From positions 89,078-153,077 of the forward strand of contig JAOIXS010000001.1 in the NCBI GenBank assembly GCA_028225715.1: 64,000 nt of DNA, written 5' to 3'. Origin of the DNA: Candidatus Pelagibacter sp. (GTDB lineage Bacteria > Pseudomonadota > Alphaproteobacteria > Pelagibacterales > Pelagibacteraceae). Positions within the stretch are counted from its first letter, which is position 1; every line of letters starts with the position of its first letter. Of this stretch, positions 35,558-43,833 are shown one piece after another. The translations under genes and the position numbers were made by a program. A model generated the notes under the pieces. The model was given only the letters and a program-made list of their open reading frames with translations, searched no databases and was not told the origin of the DNA.

Positions 35558-36244
35558 ATGCAGTGGAATAATAAATTTACTTATCCAAAATCCATGAGAT
35601 CAATGGTGAGTGGCTCAAGAATGTATGCAGTAAATCAAGAAAAGCTTCCATCAGTAACTTCCATATTACAAGCAACACAAAGTGAAGAAAAAAAAGCATC
35701 ACTTGCAAATTGGAAAGCAAGAGTGGGTGCTGCTGAAGCTAATAGAATTAAAAATGACGCTTCAAGTAGAGGTACATCAATGCATTCTCATTTAGAAAAA
35801 TATTTATTAGGTCAATTAAATTTAGAATTGTTAGAAGAAGAAAATAAGTCTAAAAAAATGGCAGATGAAATTATTGAACAAGGAATTAAAAATAAACTGT
35901 CTGAGATTTGGGGAACGGAAGCTACATTGTACTATCCTGGAAAATATGCAGGAACGTGTGATGCTTGTGGAGTGTATGAAGGACAAGAAACTATCATTGA
36001 TTTTAAACAGTCCAACAAACCGAAAAAAGAAGAGTGGATTGAGGACTATTATCTTCAATTAGGTGCTTATTCACTAGCTCATAACGTTGTTTATAACTCA
36101 AATATCACCCAAGGAATTGTCTTGTTATGTACGGTTGATAATTTATTCCAAGATTTTAGAATTCAAGGTGTTAAACTAGAAGAATATCAAAATAAATTTT
36201 TAGAAAAAGTCGAACAGTACTATCACCAAAGGAATACCAACTAA
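35558..36244 (+). CDS. MGME1-like PD-(D/E)xK exonuclease
   Basis: 228 residues from the ATG at 35558; the longer frame from 35489 would overlap rmuC and add non-conserved residues. SSRGTSMHSHLEKYLLGQ is the alpha-helical entry motif of this family, AGTCDACGVYEGQETIIDFKQSNK holds the D...(D/E)xK active site and YYLQLGAYSLAHN is the C-terminal helix. Resembles mitochondrial genome-maintenance exonuclease and phage exonucleases that act on single-stranded DNA ends. Between rmuC and sbcB on the same strand; sbcB begins after one base. Confidence 0.85.
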   Translation: MQWNNKFTYPKSMRSMVSGSRMYAVNQEKLPSVTSILQATQSEEKKASLANWKARVGAAEANRIKNDASSRGTSMHSHLEKYLLGQLNLELLEEENKSKKMADEIIEQGIKNKLSEIWGTEATLYYPGKYAGTCDACGVYEGQETIIDFKQSNKPKKEEWIEDYYLQLGAYSLAHNVVYNSNITQGIVLLCTVDNLFQDFRIQGVKLEEYQNKFLEKVEQYYHQRNTN

Positions 36245-36245
36245 T

Positions 36246-37673
36246 ATGAATTTAGCAATATGGGACATCGAATCTAGTAGTGCCAATACTTCATGGGGAA
36301 GTATTATTGAAGTAGGTGGTATTTTAGTTGACCCAAATTTTAAAGAATTAGATCGTTTTAATTTTAGATGTAGATTGCCAGAAGGAGAGGTTCCTCAAGC
36401 AATGGCTTTAATAGTTAACAAAACTAGTGTTGATTTATTAACTAAGGGAAATTTAAGTCACTACCAAATGTTATCTCAGTTAGAAGCTACATTTAAAAAA
36501 TGGAGCCCAGCAATGTTCATGGGTTGGTCAAACATTGGCTTTGATGATGAAATGATAAGAAACGAATTTTTTAGAGGAATTAGATATCCTTATATTACTA
36601 ATGCAACTCCTAATAAAAGACATGATGGTTTAAACATTGCAAGAGGTGCCCATGCAGTTGATGAAAGTGTTGTAAAAACTGAAATAAATGCAAAAGGTAA
36701 TGCAGTCATGAAACTAGAGTCATTAGCTAGAATGAATGGCTTTGAATCTAGTGGAGCCCATAGTGCTTTATTTGATGCAGAACTAACTGTTAAAGTTTTA
36801 GGCTTAATTAAAAAAAATCAACCTCAAACTTGGGATACATTCTTAAGAACAGCAAACAAGAGTGATACTGAGACAATATTTAAAACTGAAAAAATGTTTA
36901 CATTAGCTGAATATCATTTTGGTAAAAATTATAGATTTGTAGTTGCACCACTTCACCCAAAACATTGTATTCACCCAATCTATCAGTGGGGCCAAGCTTT
37001 TGATCTTAAAATTGATCCGATCCCATTATTTGATATGTCAATTTCTGAACTTAAAAGTGCTATTAAAAAGTTAAAGTTTTTAAGAACTATACGATCAAAC
37101 AAAGCTCCTATAATTTTAGATGCAAGTTATGGGTTACAAGTTGAACCATATAGCAATCTTGATCCTGATCTAATTAAAGAGCGTGCAAAATTAGTAAACA
37201 GTAATGAGAAATTTTCTCAAAATGTTTTAACAGCATTACGAGAAACTGCTGAAGAAAAAGCACAATTTGATTCACAGGTTGATTTATTAGCAGAAGAGAC
37301 AATTTATAAAAAATTTACTCCTCAAAAAGACACTGCTTTATTTCCAAAATGGCATGCAGCCTCTTGGAAAGATAAATTAATGTTATTAGATAAATTTGAA
37401 GATGAGAGAATGGTAAGCTTTGGAAAAAAGATAATATACCAAGAATCACCAGAGACACTACCTGCTGACATGTTTAAAACTATTAAACGTGGAATAGCTG
37501 AAAGAATATTAAGTGATGAAAAAGAAAAATGGTGGACATGCAAAGAATTTTATTTTGAGTGTGATAATCTAAGAGATAGATATACCAACGAAAAAGATGA
37601 GAAAAAGCTCAAGTTTTTAGACGAAATTAATGAGTTTGTTGAAGGAATTCAAAAAAAATACGAGCAGGCATAA
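36246..37673 (+). CDS. sbcB: Exodeoxyribonuclease I
   Basis: 475 residues. DEDD exonuclease motifs: IWDIESSS (D7, E9), MGWSNIGFDDEMIRNEFF, and HSALFDAELT near 180 with the final Asp. The C-terminal SH3-like/helical part of ExoI follows. Degrades ssDNA 3'-5' in mismatch repair and recombination. Start follows the MGME1-like gene with a one-base gap, probably co-translated. Confidence 0.94.
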   Translation: MNLAIWDIESSSANTSWGSIIEVGGILVDPNFKELDRFNFRCRLPEGEVPQAMALIVNKTSVDLLTKGNLSHYQMLSQLEATFKKWSPAMFMGWSNIGFDDEMIRNEFFRGIRYPYITNATPNKRHDGLNIARGAHAVDESVVKTEINAKGNAVMKLESLARMNGFESSGAHSALFDAELTVKVLGLIKKNQPQTWDTFLRTANKSDTETIFKTEKMFTLAEYHFGKNYRFVVAPLHPKHCIHPIYQWGQAFDLKIDPIPLFDMSISELKSAIKKLKFLRTIRSNKAPIILDASYGLQVEPYSNLDPDLIKERAKLVNSNEKFSQNVLTALRETAEEKAQFDSQVDLLAEETIYKKFTPQKDTALFPKWHAASWKDKLMLLDKFEDERMVSFGKKIIYQESPETLPADMFKTIKRGIAERILSDEKEKWWTCKEFYFECDNLRDRYTNEKDEKKLKFLDEINEFVEGIQKKYEQA

Positions 37674-37748
37674 TAAGTCTCTGTTAATTAACTAAAAAAA
37701 TCCTTTTTTACATATTGAATAAATCTAATAAGAATTTATATAAGAAAT

Positions 37749-38066
37749 ATGCTTATAGATTTTAAAGACGAAGAATTTGAAACAAAAATTAAGAATGAAG
37801 ATGTCTCTGTAGTTCAATTTTCTGCAGAATGGTGTGCTCCATGTAAAAGTCTTAAACCCATCATGGATAAGTTTTCAGATAACTACAAAGATAAAGCTAG
37901 CTTTTATTATGCTGACATTGAAAATGGTGGAATTAACACTGGTTCAGCTGCTGGTATAAGAGGTGTACCAACTGTTATTGTTTACAAAAAAGGTGTTGAA
38001 GTAGACAGAAAAGTAGGTGGAGTTGCTGAGAGCCAAATGAAAGAATTTCTAGATAAGAATATCTAG
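37749..38066 (+). CDS. trxA: Thioredoxin
   Basis: 105 residues. Active site WCAPCKSL with C29 and C32 (CAPC instead of the usual CGPC), the cis-Pro GVPTVIVYKKG, and FSAEW before the active site. General disulfide reductant for ribonucleotide reductase and others. The altered dipeptide Ala-Pro may change redox potential. Convergent with folC, 4 nt overlap. Confidence 0.93.
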   Translation: MLIDFKDEEFETKIKNEDVSVVQFSAEWCAPCKSLKPIMDKFSDNYKDKASFYYADIENGGINTGSAAGIRGVPTVIVYKKGVEVDRKVGGVAESQMKEFLDKNI

Positions 38067-39331
38067 TTTAAATTTAAAACTTCTCCTGCTAGATACAAAG
38101 ACCCTGTAATTAAAATAATATCATTTTCCTGAAGATCGATTGATCTAATTGCTTCCACGACTGAATTTTTATAATTAATCTTTTCAAAATTTTTAATTTT
38201 CTCTTTAAGTTCACTTCCCCCAATAGCATTGGGTTGATTAGGAATATCAATTGTTGTTAATGATTTAATATCCTTAAAGTAGCTCATATATTCATTGTGG
38301 TCTTTGTTAGCCATCATTCCTAAAATAATATGTTTGTTACAATTTAAACTTTGAAGATAGTCATTTAATACTTTTGCCCCAAGTGGGTTATGAGACCCAT
38401 CTACAAATAATAAATTATTACTAGCTAGATTTTTTAATTCTCCAGATTTTAATTCTTGAAGCCGTGCGATACTTTCTATTTTAGTAATACCAACTTTAAT
38501 ATGCTCATCAGTTACTTTGTAATCTGTTAATTGTCTAACGGTTGCAATTGCAGTAGAGACATTTTCCAACTGAAATTCTCCAGGTAGATTAGGTTTTGGA
38601 AGTTTAAGAGCACCAAATTCATCTTCAAAATAAAAAAAATCATTTTCTTTTAATGTAAAATTATAATTTTTATTAAAGATTATTTTTTTAGAAGAATTAT
38701 CTATAATTGTATCTTCAATACTTTTGCTAATTTCATTTGTATTTTGTTTTGCAACAATGATTTTAGAGTTTAATAAAGTGGATGTTTTTTCAAATATAAT
38801 TTTTTCAACTGTTTGTTCTTCTTTTGGAAGCCAGTCTAAGTGATCAAGACCAATAGCTGTTATAATGCTAGCTAAGTTTTTCTTTAAAATATTGGTAGCA
38901 TCAAATCTATGAAAAAGACCTGACTCAATTAAGTTAATATTTTCAGGGTATTTCTTTGCATAATAAAGGTAAGCAACAGTTAAAATTTCAAAGAAAGTAA
39001 TTTGTGTTTGATTATTAGCTTCTTCTATTTCAGAAAAAAGATTGGCCAATTCATCATCTGTTAAAGACTTATTGTTAAAGACAAATCTTTCATTAATCTT
39101 TTGAATATGAGGGCTGGTATAAATATTACACTTATAATTTGCCTCTTTTAAAATTGCATAAAGTGCCTGGATAGTAGAAAATTTTCCATTTGTGCCAACA
39201 ACAGAAATACAATTGATTTGATCTTGAGGATTACCTAATTTTTCTAAAAGATTTCTAGTTCGATCTAGACTTAGATCAATTTCTTTAGGATGCAGCTTTT
39301 GTAAGCGCTCTACTATCTTCTGAAGTTTCAT
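38063..39331 (-). CDS. folC: Folylpolyglutamate/dihydrofolate synthase
   Basis: 422 residues. Mur-ligase type with P-loop VVGTNGKFST and the FolC-typical LHPKEIDLSLDRTRNLLEKL leader; DGSHNPLGAKV occurs in the C-terminal domain. The leader is family-conserved, therefore the true start lies 47 nt inside the end of accD in a different frame. Adds glutamate to folates. Last gene of the trp-accD-folC cluster. Confidence 0.94.
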   Translation of the reverse strand: MKLQKIVERLQKLHPKEIDLSLDRTRNLLEKLGNPQDQINCISVVGTNGKFSTIQALYAILKEANYKCNIYTSPHIQKINERFVFNNKSLTDDELANLFSEIEEANNQTQITFFEILTVAYLYYAKKYPENINLIESGLFHRFDATNILKKNLASIITAIGLDHLDWLPKEEQTVEKIIFEKTSTLLNSKIIVAKQNTNEISKSIEDTIIDNSSKKIIFNKNYNFTLKENDFFYFEDEFGALKLPKPNLPGEFQLENVSTAIATVRQLTDYKVTDEHIKVGITKIESIARLQELKSGELKNLASNNLLFVDGSHNPLGAKVLNDYLQSLNCNKHIILGMMANKDHNEYMSYFKDIKSLTTIDIPNQPNAIGGSELKEKIKNFEKINYKNSVVEAIRSIDLQENDIILITGSLYLAGEVLNLN

Positions 39332-40214
39332 TTTCTGATGAATTTATAGCAGAATTTTTCTTTAACAATATTGATAATAATGAACCAATCTTTTCTCTTA
39401 AGTCTTTTCTCTCTACAATTAAATCCACAAATCCTGATTTCTCAACGTATTCGCTTCGTTGAAACCCACTTGGTAATTCCTCGCGTACAGTTCCTTGAAT
39501 TACTCTTGCCCCTGCAAAAGCTATAAGAGCTCCCGGTTCTGCTAAGTGTAGATCTCCTAACATTGCGTATGATGCTGTAATACCACCTGCTGTAGGATCA
39601 GTTAACACAACAATATAGGGTAAGTTATTTTTCTTTAGTTCATTAATTGCTAGTGTTGTTCTTGTCATTTGACTTAATGATATAAGACTTTCCATCATTC
39701 TCATTCCACCACCAGAAGTAAACACCACAAAAGGTTGTTCATTTTCTATCGCATGTTGAATTCCGTATAAAAAAGCTTCGCCTTCTGCAGCACCAATTGA
39801 ACCACCTACAAAATCAAAATCAGATGCAATCGCTGTAATTTTTAAATTTAGAATATTAGTATTTACAACCATCATTCCACAATCCATACCAGTTTTTTTT
39901 CTAGCAGCTTTTAGTCTATCTTTATAAGGTTTTGCATCATTCCAATTTAAAGGGTCGTCTTGAGGAATGGGAGTTTTTAAAACTTCATAATTGTTTTTGC
40001 CAAACATAATATCAAATCTTTGACGTGGGCTTATTCTGTGGTGCTTGTTACAAGATGGGCAAACCCACAAGTTTTCTTCTAAATCTTTTTTCAAGATAGG
40101 CCCCTTACAACATGAGGTCCAATCACTATTAGCTATTTCAGTTTTGGTTGCACGTTCTTTAATGATGGTTTTTATCTTCTCACCAAATCTTAAAGTTTTT
40201 TTAATCCAATTCAT
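39285..40214 (-). CDS. accD: Acetyl-CoA carboxylase carboxyltransferase beta subunit
   Basis: 309 residues. N-terminal zinc ribbon then the carboxyltransferase domain (FTSGGGMRMMESLISL, PTAGGITASYAMLGD). The first zinc knuckle is CC at 35-36 instead of CxxC; the second is CPSC at 52-55. Partner accA is at 62.6 kb, not adjacent. The 3' end is shared with the folC start for 47 nt, and the start overlaps the trpA stop by 4 nt. Confidence 0.95.
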   Translation of the reverse strand: MNWIKKTLRFGEKIKTIIKERATKTEIANSDWTSCCKGPILKKDLEENLWVCPSCNKHHRISPRQRFDIMFGKNNYEVLKTPIPQDDPLNWNDAKPYKDRLKAARKKTGMDCGMMVVNTNILNLKITAIASDFDFVGGSIGAAEGEAFLYGIQHAIENEQPFVVFTSGGGMRMMESLISLSQMTRTTLAINELKKNNLPYIVVLTDPTAGGITASYAMLGDLHLAEPGALIAFAGARVIQGTVREELPSGFQRSEYVEKSGFVDLIVERKDLREKIGSLLSILLKKNSAINSSENETSEDSRALTKAAS

Positions 40215-41008
40215 GCTATTTTTTTTCTTAAGTTTAACACAATATTAGTTACATTTGTGACAGGATTTTGGCGTTTTTTAATAGAATTTGATATTTCTTT
40301 ACACAAAGCACTACCAACCACTAATCCATCAGCTTTTCTTAAAGATGCTATAGTTTTTTCAGTGATCCCAAAGCCTATTACAATATTCTTATTCTTATTA
40401 AGTTTTTTAATCTTACTGTAACGCTCTAATATTTTTTTAGGTGAAACCTTTAGTTTACCACCAGTTGTTGAGAGCATACTAATATAATAAACCATATCAT
40501 GAGAGTCTTTTATAATCTTTTTCATTCTACTCGGAGACGTAGTAGGAGATACTAATTGAATGAAACTAATACCTTTTTTCTTACATTTTTTTGCAAATTC
40601 TTTATTTTCTGGGTAAGGAAGATCGACAACAATTAATCCATCTACACCTACTTTTTTACAAATGTTTATAAAGTTATTATCTCCATATTGATAAATCATA
40701 TTATAATAACCCATCAATATTACAGGCTTTGATTGTTTTGATTTTTTAAAATCTTTAACTATTGAAAAAACATCTTTAATTTTAATACCATTTTTTAAAG
40801 CTCTATAAGCACTCGATTGAATCTGACCACCATCTGCAATTGGAGTGTTATGAGGAAATCCTATCTCACAAATATCAGCATATTTTGCAATTGATTTTAA
40901 TATCTCAAGAGATCTCTTTTTAGTATTATCTCCAGCTACAGTGTAAGTTAGTAATGCAGGTCTTTTTTCAGTTTTTACTTTTTTAAAGGCTAAATTAATT
41001 AAAGACAT
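40211..41008 (-). CDS. trpA: Tryptophan synthase alpha chain, divergent
   Basis: 265 residues, TIM barrel. Catalytic Glu48 (in EIGFPHNTP) and Asp59 (in PIADGG) are in the places of the canonical E49 and D60; the usual IPFSDP is FPHNTP. MGYYNMIYQYG and the late VIGFGI and VVGSAL are preserved. VYYISMLSTTGG replaces the common VYYVS-TGVTG. Makes indole and glyceraldehyde-3-phosphate. One-base gap after trpB, 4-nt overlap with accD. Confidence 0.93.
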   Translation of the reverse strand: MSLINLAFKKVKTEKRPALLTYTVAGDNTKKRSLEILKSIAKYADICEIGFPHNTPIADGGQIQSSAYRALKNGIKIKDVFSIVKDFKKSKQSKPVILMGYYNMIYQYGDNNFINICKKVGVDGLIVVDLPYPENKEFAKKCKKKGISFIQLVSPTTSPSRMKKIIKDSHDMVYYISMLSTTGGKLKVSPKKILERYSKIKKLNKNKNIVIGFGITEKTIASLRKADGLVVGSALCKEISNSIKKRQNPVTNVTNIVLNLRKKIA

Positions 41009-41009
41009 C

Positions 41010-42242
41010 TTAGTTAATTTTCCCCAATCTTTCTTTTAAAATATCTCGATCTTTTTTAGCATCACCACAAGAGTTAACAATAATGATAGTATCTTTACTT
41101 AATTTTGGTGCAATTTTTATAGCTTCTGCAAAAGCATGACTAGGCTCTAAACTTGGGTTTATCTTTTCAAGTTTTGTAACTAGTTTGTATGCATTTAAAG
41201 CACCCTCATCAGTTGCAGATGTATATCTTGCTCTTTTAACATCTTTTAAGAAGCAGTGAATAGGTGATACACCAGGATAATCTAATCCAGCCGAAATAGA
41301 AGCGGTATCATTAATTTGTCCTTCATTGTTCTGACAAACATAAGCTGCGGCTCCATGCAATATTCCAAGTTTAGCACCATTAGTTAGAGGCGCTGCATGT
41401 AGTTTTGAATTTTTGGGTCCGCCAGCCTCAACACCAATTAATTCAATTTGTTTTTTATCATAATCGATAAACTCACTCCAAAAACCATAAGCAGAACTTC
41501 CACCACCCACACAATTAATAAGTTTAATTTTTTTAGGCATCTTTTTAAATTCTTTTTGAATTTGTATTTTTAACTCTCTTGAAATTTGAGCTGTACTCCA
41601 ACCACAAATCTTAACAAATATATTAGGACCAACTGTTGAACCAACACACATATGGGTGTTATCACAATTTGAAACCCAGTAACGCATACACTCACTAACA
41701 GCATCTACTAATGTTTGGCTTCCTGAATAAACAGGCACAACTTCTGCACCATTCTTTTTCATCTCGTCTACATTAGGTTTTTGTCTTTTAATATCTTTTG
41801 CACCCATGAATATTTTGCATTTGAGGCCAAATTTTTTAGCAGCCATACTCAGCATCTTTCCAGCATAGCCTGCACCTGTATCACCAACGACATATTTTTT
41901 TCCAGCCTTTTTAGCAATAAGACAATGCACTGTTGCATTATAGATTTTATGAGCTCCTCCGTTCGCTTCTGACACCATTTTGGCATATATTTGGGCTCCA
42001 CCTAAGTGATTCGATAGGTTCTGAAGTTTAATAAATGAAGTAGGAGAACCTATGTAGTTTTTAAAATAATAGTCTCTTTCTTTAAGGAATTTCTTATCGT
42101 ATCTAAGCTTTTCAAAAAGTTCAGTTAAGTCCTCAATGGGTTTTTTTAAAGTTTCAGGTATAAAATTACCACCAAATTTACCACCCCAAAATCCACTTTT
42201 GTTGTGTTGATCAATTAAGGGAATTTTTTTTTTAAGCTTCAT
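41010..42242 (-). CDS. trpB: Tryptophan synthase beta chain, divergent active site
   Basis: 410 residues. PLP lysine K99 in GAHKIYNAT, the PLP phosphate loop GGGSSA near 247-252, SISAGLDYPGV at 315-325. But the canonical KREDLNHTG before the lysine is KMVSEANGG, the catalytic Glu of ETGAGQHG is Asp121 in GDTGAGYAG, and the C-terminal serine of SGRGDKD is Cys392 in NSCGDAKKD. Trp formation from serine and indole is assumed from the operon position; efficiency unknown. Overlaps trpF by 11 nt. Confidence 0.9.
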   Translation of the reverse strand: MKLKKKIPLIDQHNKSGFWGGKFGGNFIPETLKKPIEDLTELFEKLRYDKKFLKERDYYFKNYIGSPTSFIKLQNLSNHLGGAQIYAKMVSEANGGAHKIYNATVHCLIAKKAGKKYVVGDTGAGYAGKMLSMAAKKFGLKCKIFMGAKDIKRQKPNVDEMKKNGAEVVPVYSGSQTLVDAVSECMRYWVSNCDNTHMCVGSTVGPNIFVKICGWSTAQISRELKIQIQKEFKKMPKKIKLINCVGGGSSAYGFWSEFIDYDKKQIELIGVEAGGPKNSKLHAAPLTNGAKLGILHGAAAYVCQNNEGQINDTASISAGLDYPGVSPIHCFLKDVKRARYTSATDEGALNAYKLVTKLEKINPSLEPSHAFAEAIKIAPKLSKDTIIIVNSCGDAKKDRDILKERLGKIN

Positions 42243-42861
42243 TGTTAATTAGTTTAATTTTGTTTAAAAAAATATTTATTTTTGAAATATCTTTTAATCC
42301 AGATGTTTCTAGACCTCCAGAAATATCTATAATGTCTGCTATTTCTTTATAATTTTCAAGATTATCTTCAATTTGAATGTTCCCAGCAAGCATCAATTCT
42401 TTATTAATTTTAATATTTTTAATTAATTGATGATCAAAGGACATACTTTTTTCATAACCTTTGCTATCGAATAGTATTATTTCTGCAAGCTCATTATATT
42501 CTAAATATTTAACGGTATCATTTTGATCCTTCACAGTTATCGCAACAATAATTTTCTTATTATATTTTTCTTTAATTGATTTAACTTCAGCAGGTGTGCA
42601 ATCATAAAGTTGATAATAATCGAATGGTAAATCCTTTATTTTTTCCAATGTATCTTTATTTGGTTTAACCAATACAGCAACATATTCTGATTTTTTTTTA
42701 TCAACTTTTAATAAGTCTTTAAGCTGATTGTGCTCAACAAATCTTTTTGATTTGGGCCAATTACAAATAAACCCTATCATCTTAGGTGGGGTAGGATGGG
42801 AGGTTAAAAATTCTAAAGTTTTAGAGTCGGAGATCCCACAAATCTTGCAGGGTTGGATCAT
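42232..42861 (-). CDS. trpF: Phosphoribosylanthranilate isomerase, divergent
   Basis: 209 residues. CKICGISD carries the catalytic Cys (C7 or C8), LFDSKGY contains the Asp of the lid, and IIDISGGLETSGLKDISKI matches the C-terminal product-binding loop. The glycine-rich GGTG before FDW is missing (SMSFDHQL). Isomerises PRA to CdRP. Overlaps trpB by 11 nt and pyrF by 4 nt, in a pyrF-trpF-trpB-trpA order. Confidence 0.88.
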   Translation of the reverse strand: MIQPCKICGISDSKTLEFLTSHPTPPKMIGFICNWPKSKRFVEHNQLKDLLKVDKKKSEYVAVLVKPNKDTLEKIKDLPFDYYQLYDCTPAEVKSIKEKYNKKIIVAITVKDQNDTVKYLEYNELAEIILFDSKGYEKSMSFDHQLIKNIKINKELMLAGNIQIEDNLENYKEIADIIDISGGLETSGLKDISKINIFLNKIKLINNEA

Positions 42862-43550
42862 TGATTTAAGTGATTAATTAATCTTTTAATGTTGTTTTTG
42901 ATATTGCCTTTTACTAATGACCTTCCCATTACAATACCAGAAACTTTATTTTTAAAAGCATCATTGGGAGTCATCACTCTAGACTGATCATTTGCATTAT
43001 CTCCAGGTAGTCTTATTCCTGGTGTAACAATAAATAAGTTTTTGTATTTTTTCCTAACTATTTTTGCCTCTTGTGCAGAACACACAATTCCAGCTGCGCC
43101 TGATTTTTTAATAAGACCAGCTTGTTTTAATACTAACTGCTCTACTGTTTTGGTGTAACCAATTTCTTTAAGAGATTTATTGTTAAGGCTTGTTAAGATT
43201 GTAACTCCTAATACTTTTAAATTTTTGTTAATTAATTTAGCTTTTTTTGTAATAGCTTTAAGCATTTCAAGGCCACCGTTTACATGAACTGTAATATATT
43301 TACATTTCTTTAAATCTTTTAAGCTATCCATTGCAGATAAAGCAGTTTGTGGAATATCATTTATTTTTAAATCTAAGAAATAATCTCTTTTAAAATTTTG
43401 AAGAAAAGCTCTTCCATTCTTTGAATAAAAAAACTGTAAGCCAAATTTTGGAATTATTTGAAGCTTATTAGTTTTGGTGTCGTTAATTATTTTTTTAATT
43501 TCTTTTAAACTAGATGTATCACACGCAACAAAGATATTTTTATTCGTCAT
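42858..43550 (-). CDS. pyrF: Orotidine 5'-phosphate decarboxylase
   Basis: 230 residues. Catalytic D-K-D tetrad elements: CDTSS (D11), K35, FLDLKINDIPQT with D60, K62 and D65. The later VTPGIRLPGD and GIVMGRSLVK complete the barrel. Decarboxylates OMP to UMP. Overlaps ihfB by 11 nt and trpF by 4 nt. Confidence 0.94.
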   Translation of the reverse strand: MTNKNIFVACDTSSLKEIKKIINDTKTNKLQIIPKFGLQFFYSKNGRAFLQNFKRDYFLDLKINDIPQTALSAMDSLKDLKKCKYITVHVNGGLEMLKAITKKAKLINKNLKVLGVTILTSLNNKSLKEIGYTKTVEQLVLKQAGLIKKSGAAGIVCSAQEAKIVRKKYKNLFIVTPGIRLPGDNANDQSRVMTPNDAFKNKVSGIVMGRSLVKGNIKNNIKRLINHLNQ

Positions 43551-43830
43551 TGTTTAATTTTTTAAACATTTCCTTAGACATTTTAAAGTGAATTGTTTTT
43601 TTTTCAGGTGTATTCACTTTCTCTCCCGTTTTGGGGTTTCTTGATATTCTTGCTTTTTGAGTATTAGTAGAGAACATGCCAAAACCCCTTAATTCTACAC
43701 GATCCCCTCTTTTAAGTGCCTGCTTTATTTCAGTAAGAATAATATCGGTGAACTTTTCTAGGTCTTTTTTTAAAAAATTTGGGTAGTTATTAGCGAGTTG
43801 TTTTAGAAGCTTTGATTTTACAATAGCCAA
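43540..43830 (-). CDS. ihfB: Integration host factor beta / HU-family DNA-bending protein
   Basis: 96 residues: the HU/IHF fold with KRGDRVELRGFGMFS and the DNA-binding arm KARISRNPKTGEKVNTPEKKTIHFK. IHF-beta is favoured over HU because it directly follows rpsA, as in many proteobacteria. Bends DNA for recombination, replication and regulation. Ends within pyrF by 11 nt. Confidence 0.88.
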   Translation of the reverse strand: MAIVKSKLLKQLANNYPNFLKKDLEKFTDIILTEIKQALKRGDRVELRGFGMFSTNTQKARISRNPKTGEKVNTPEKKTIHFKMSKEMFKKLNNDE

Positions 43831-43833
43831 TTT

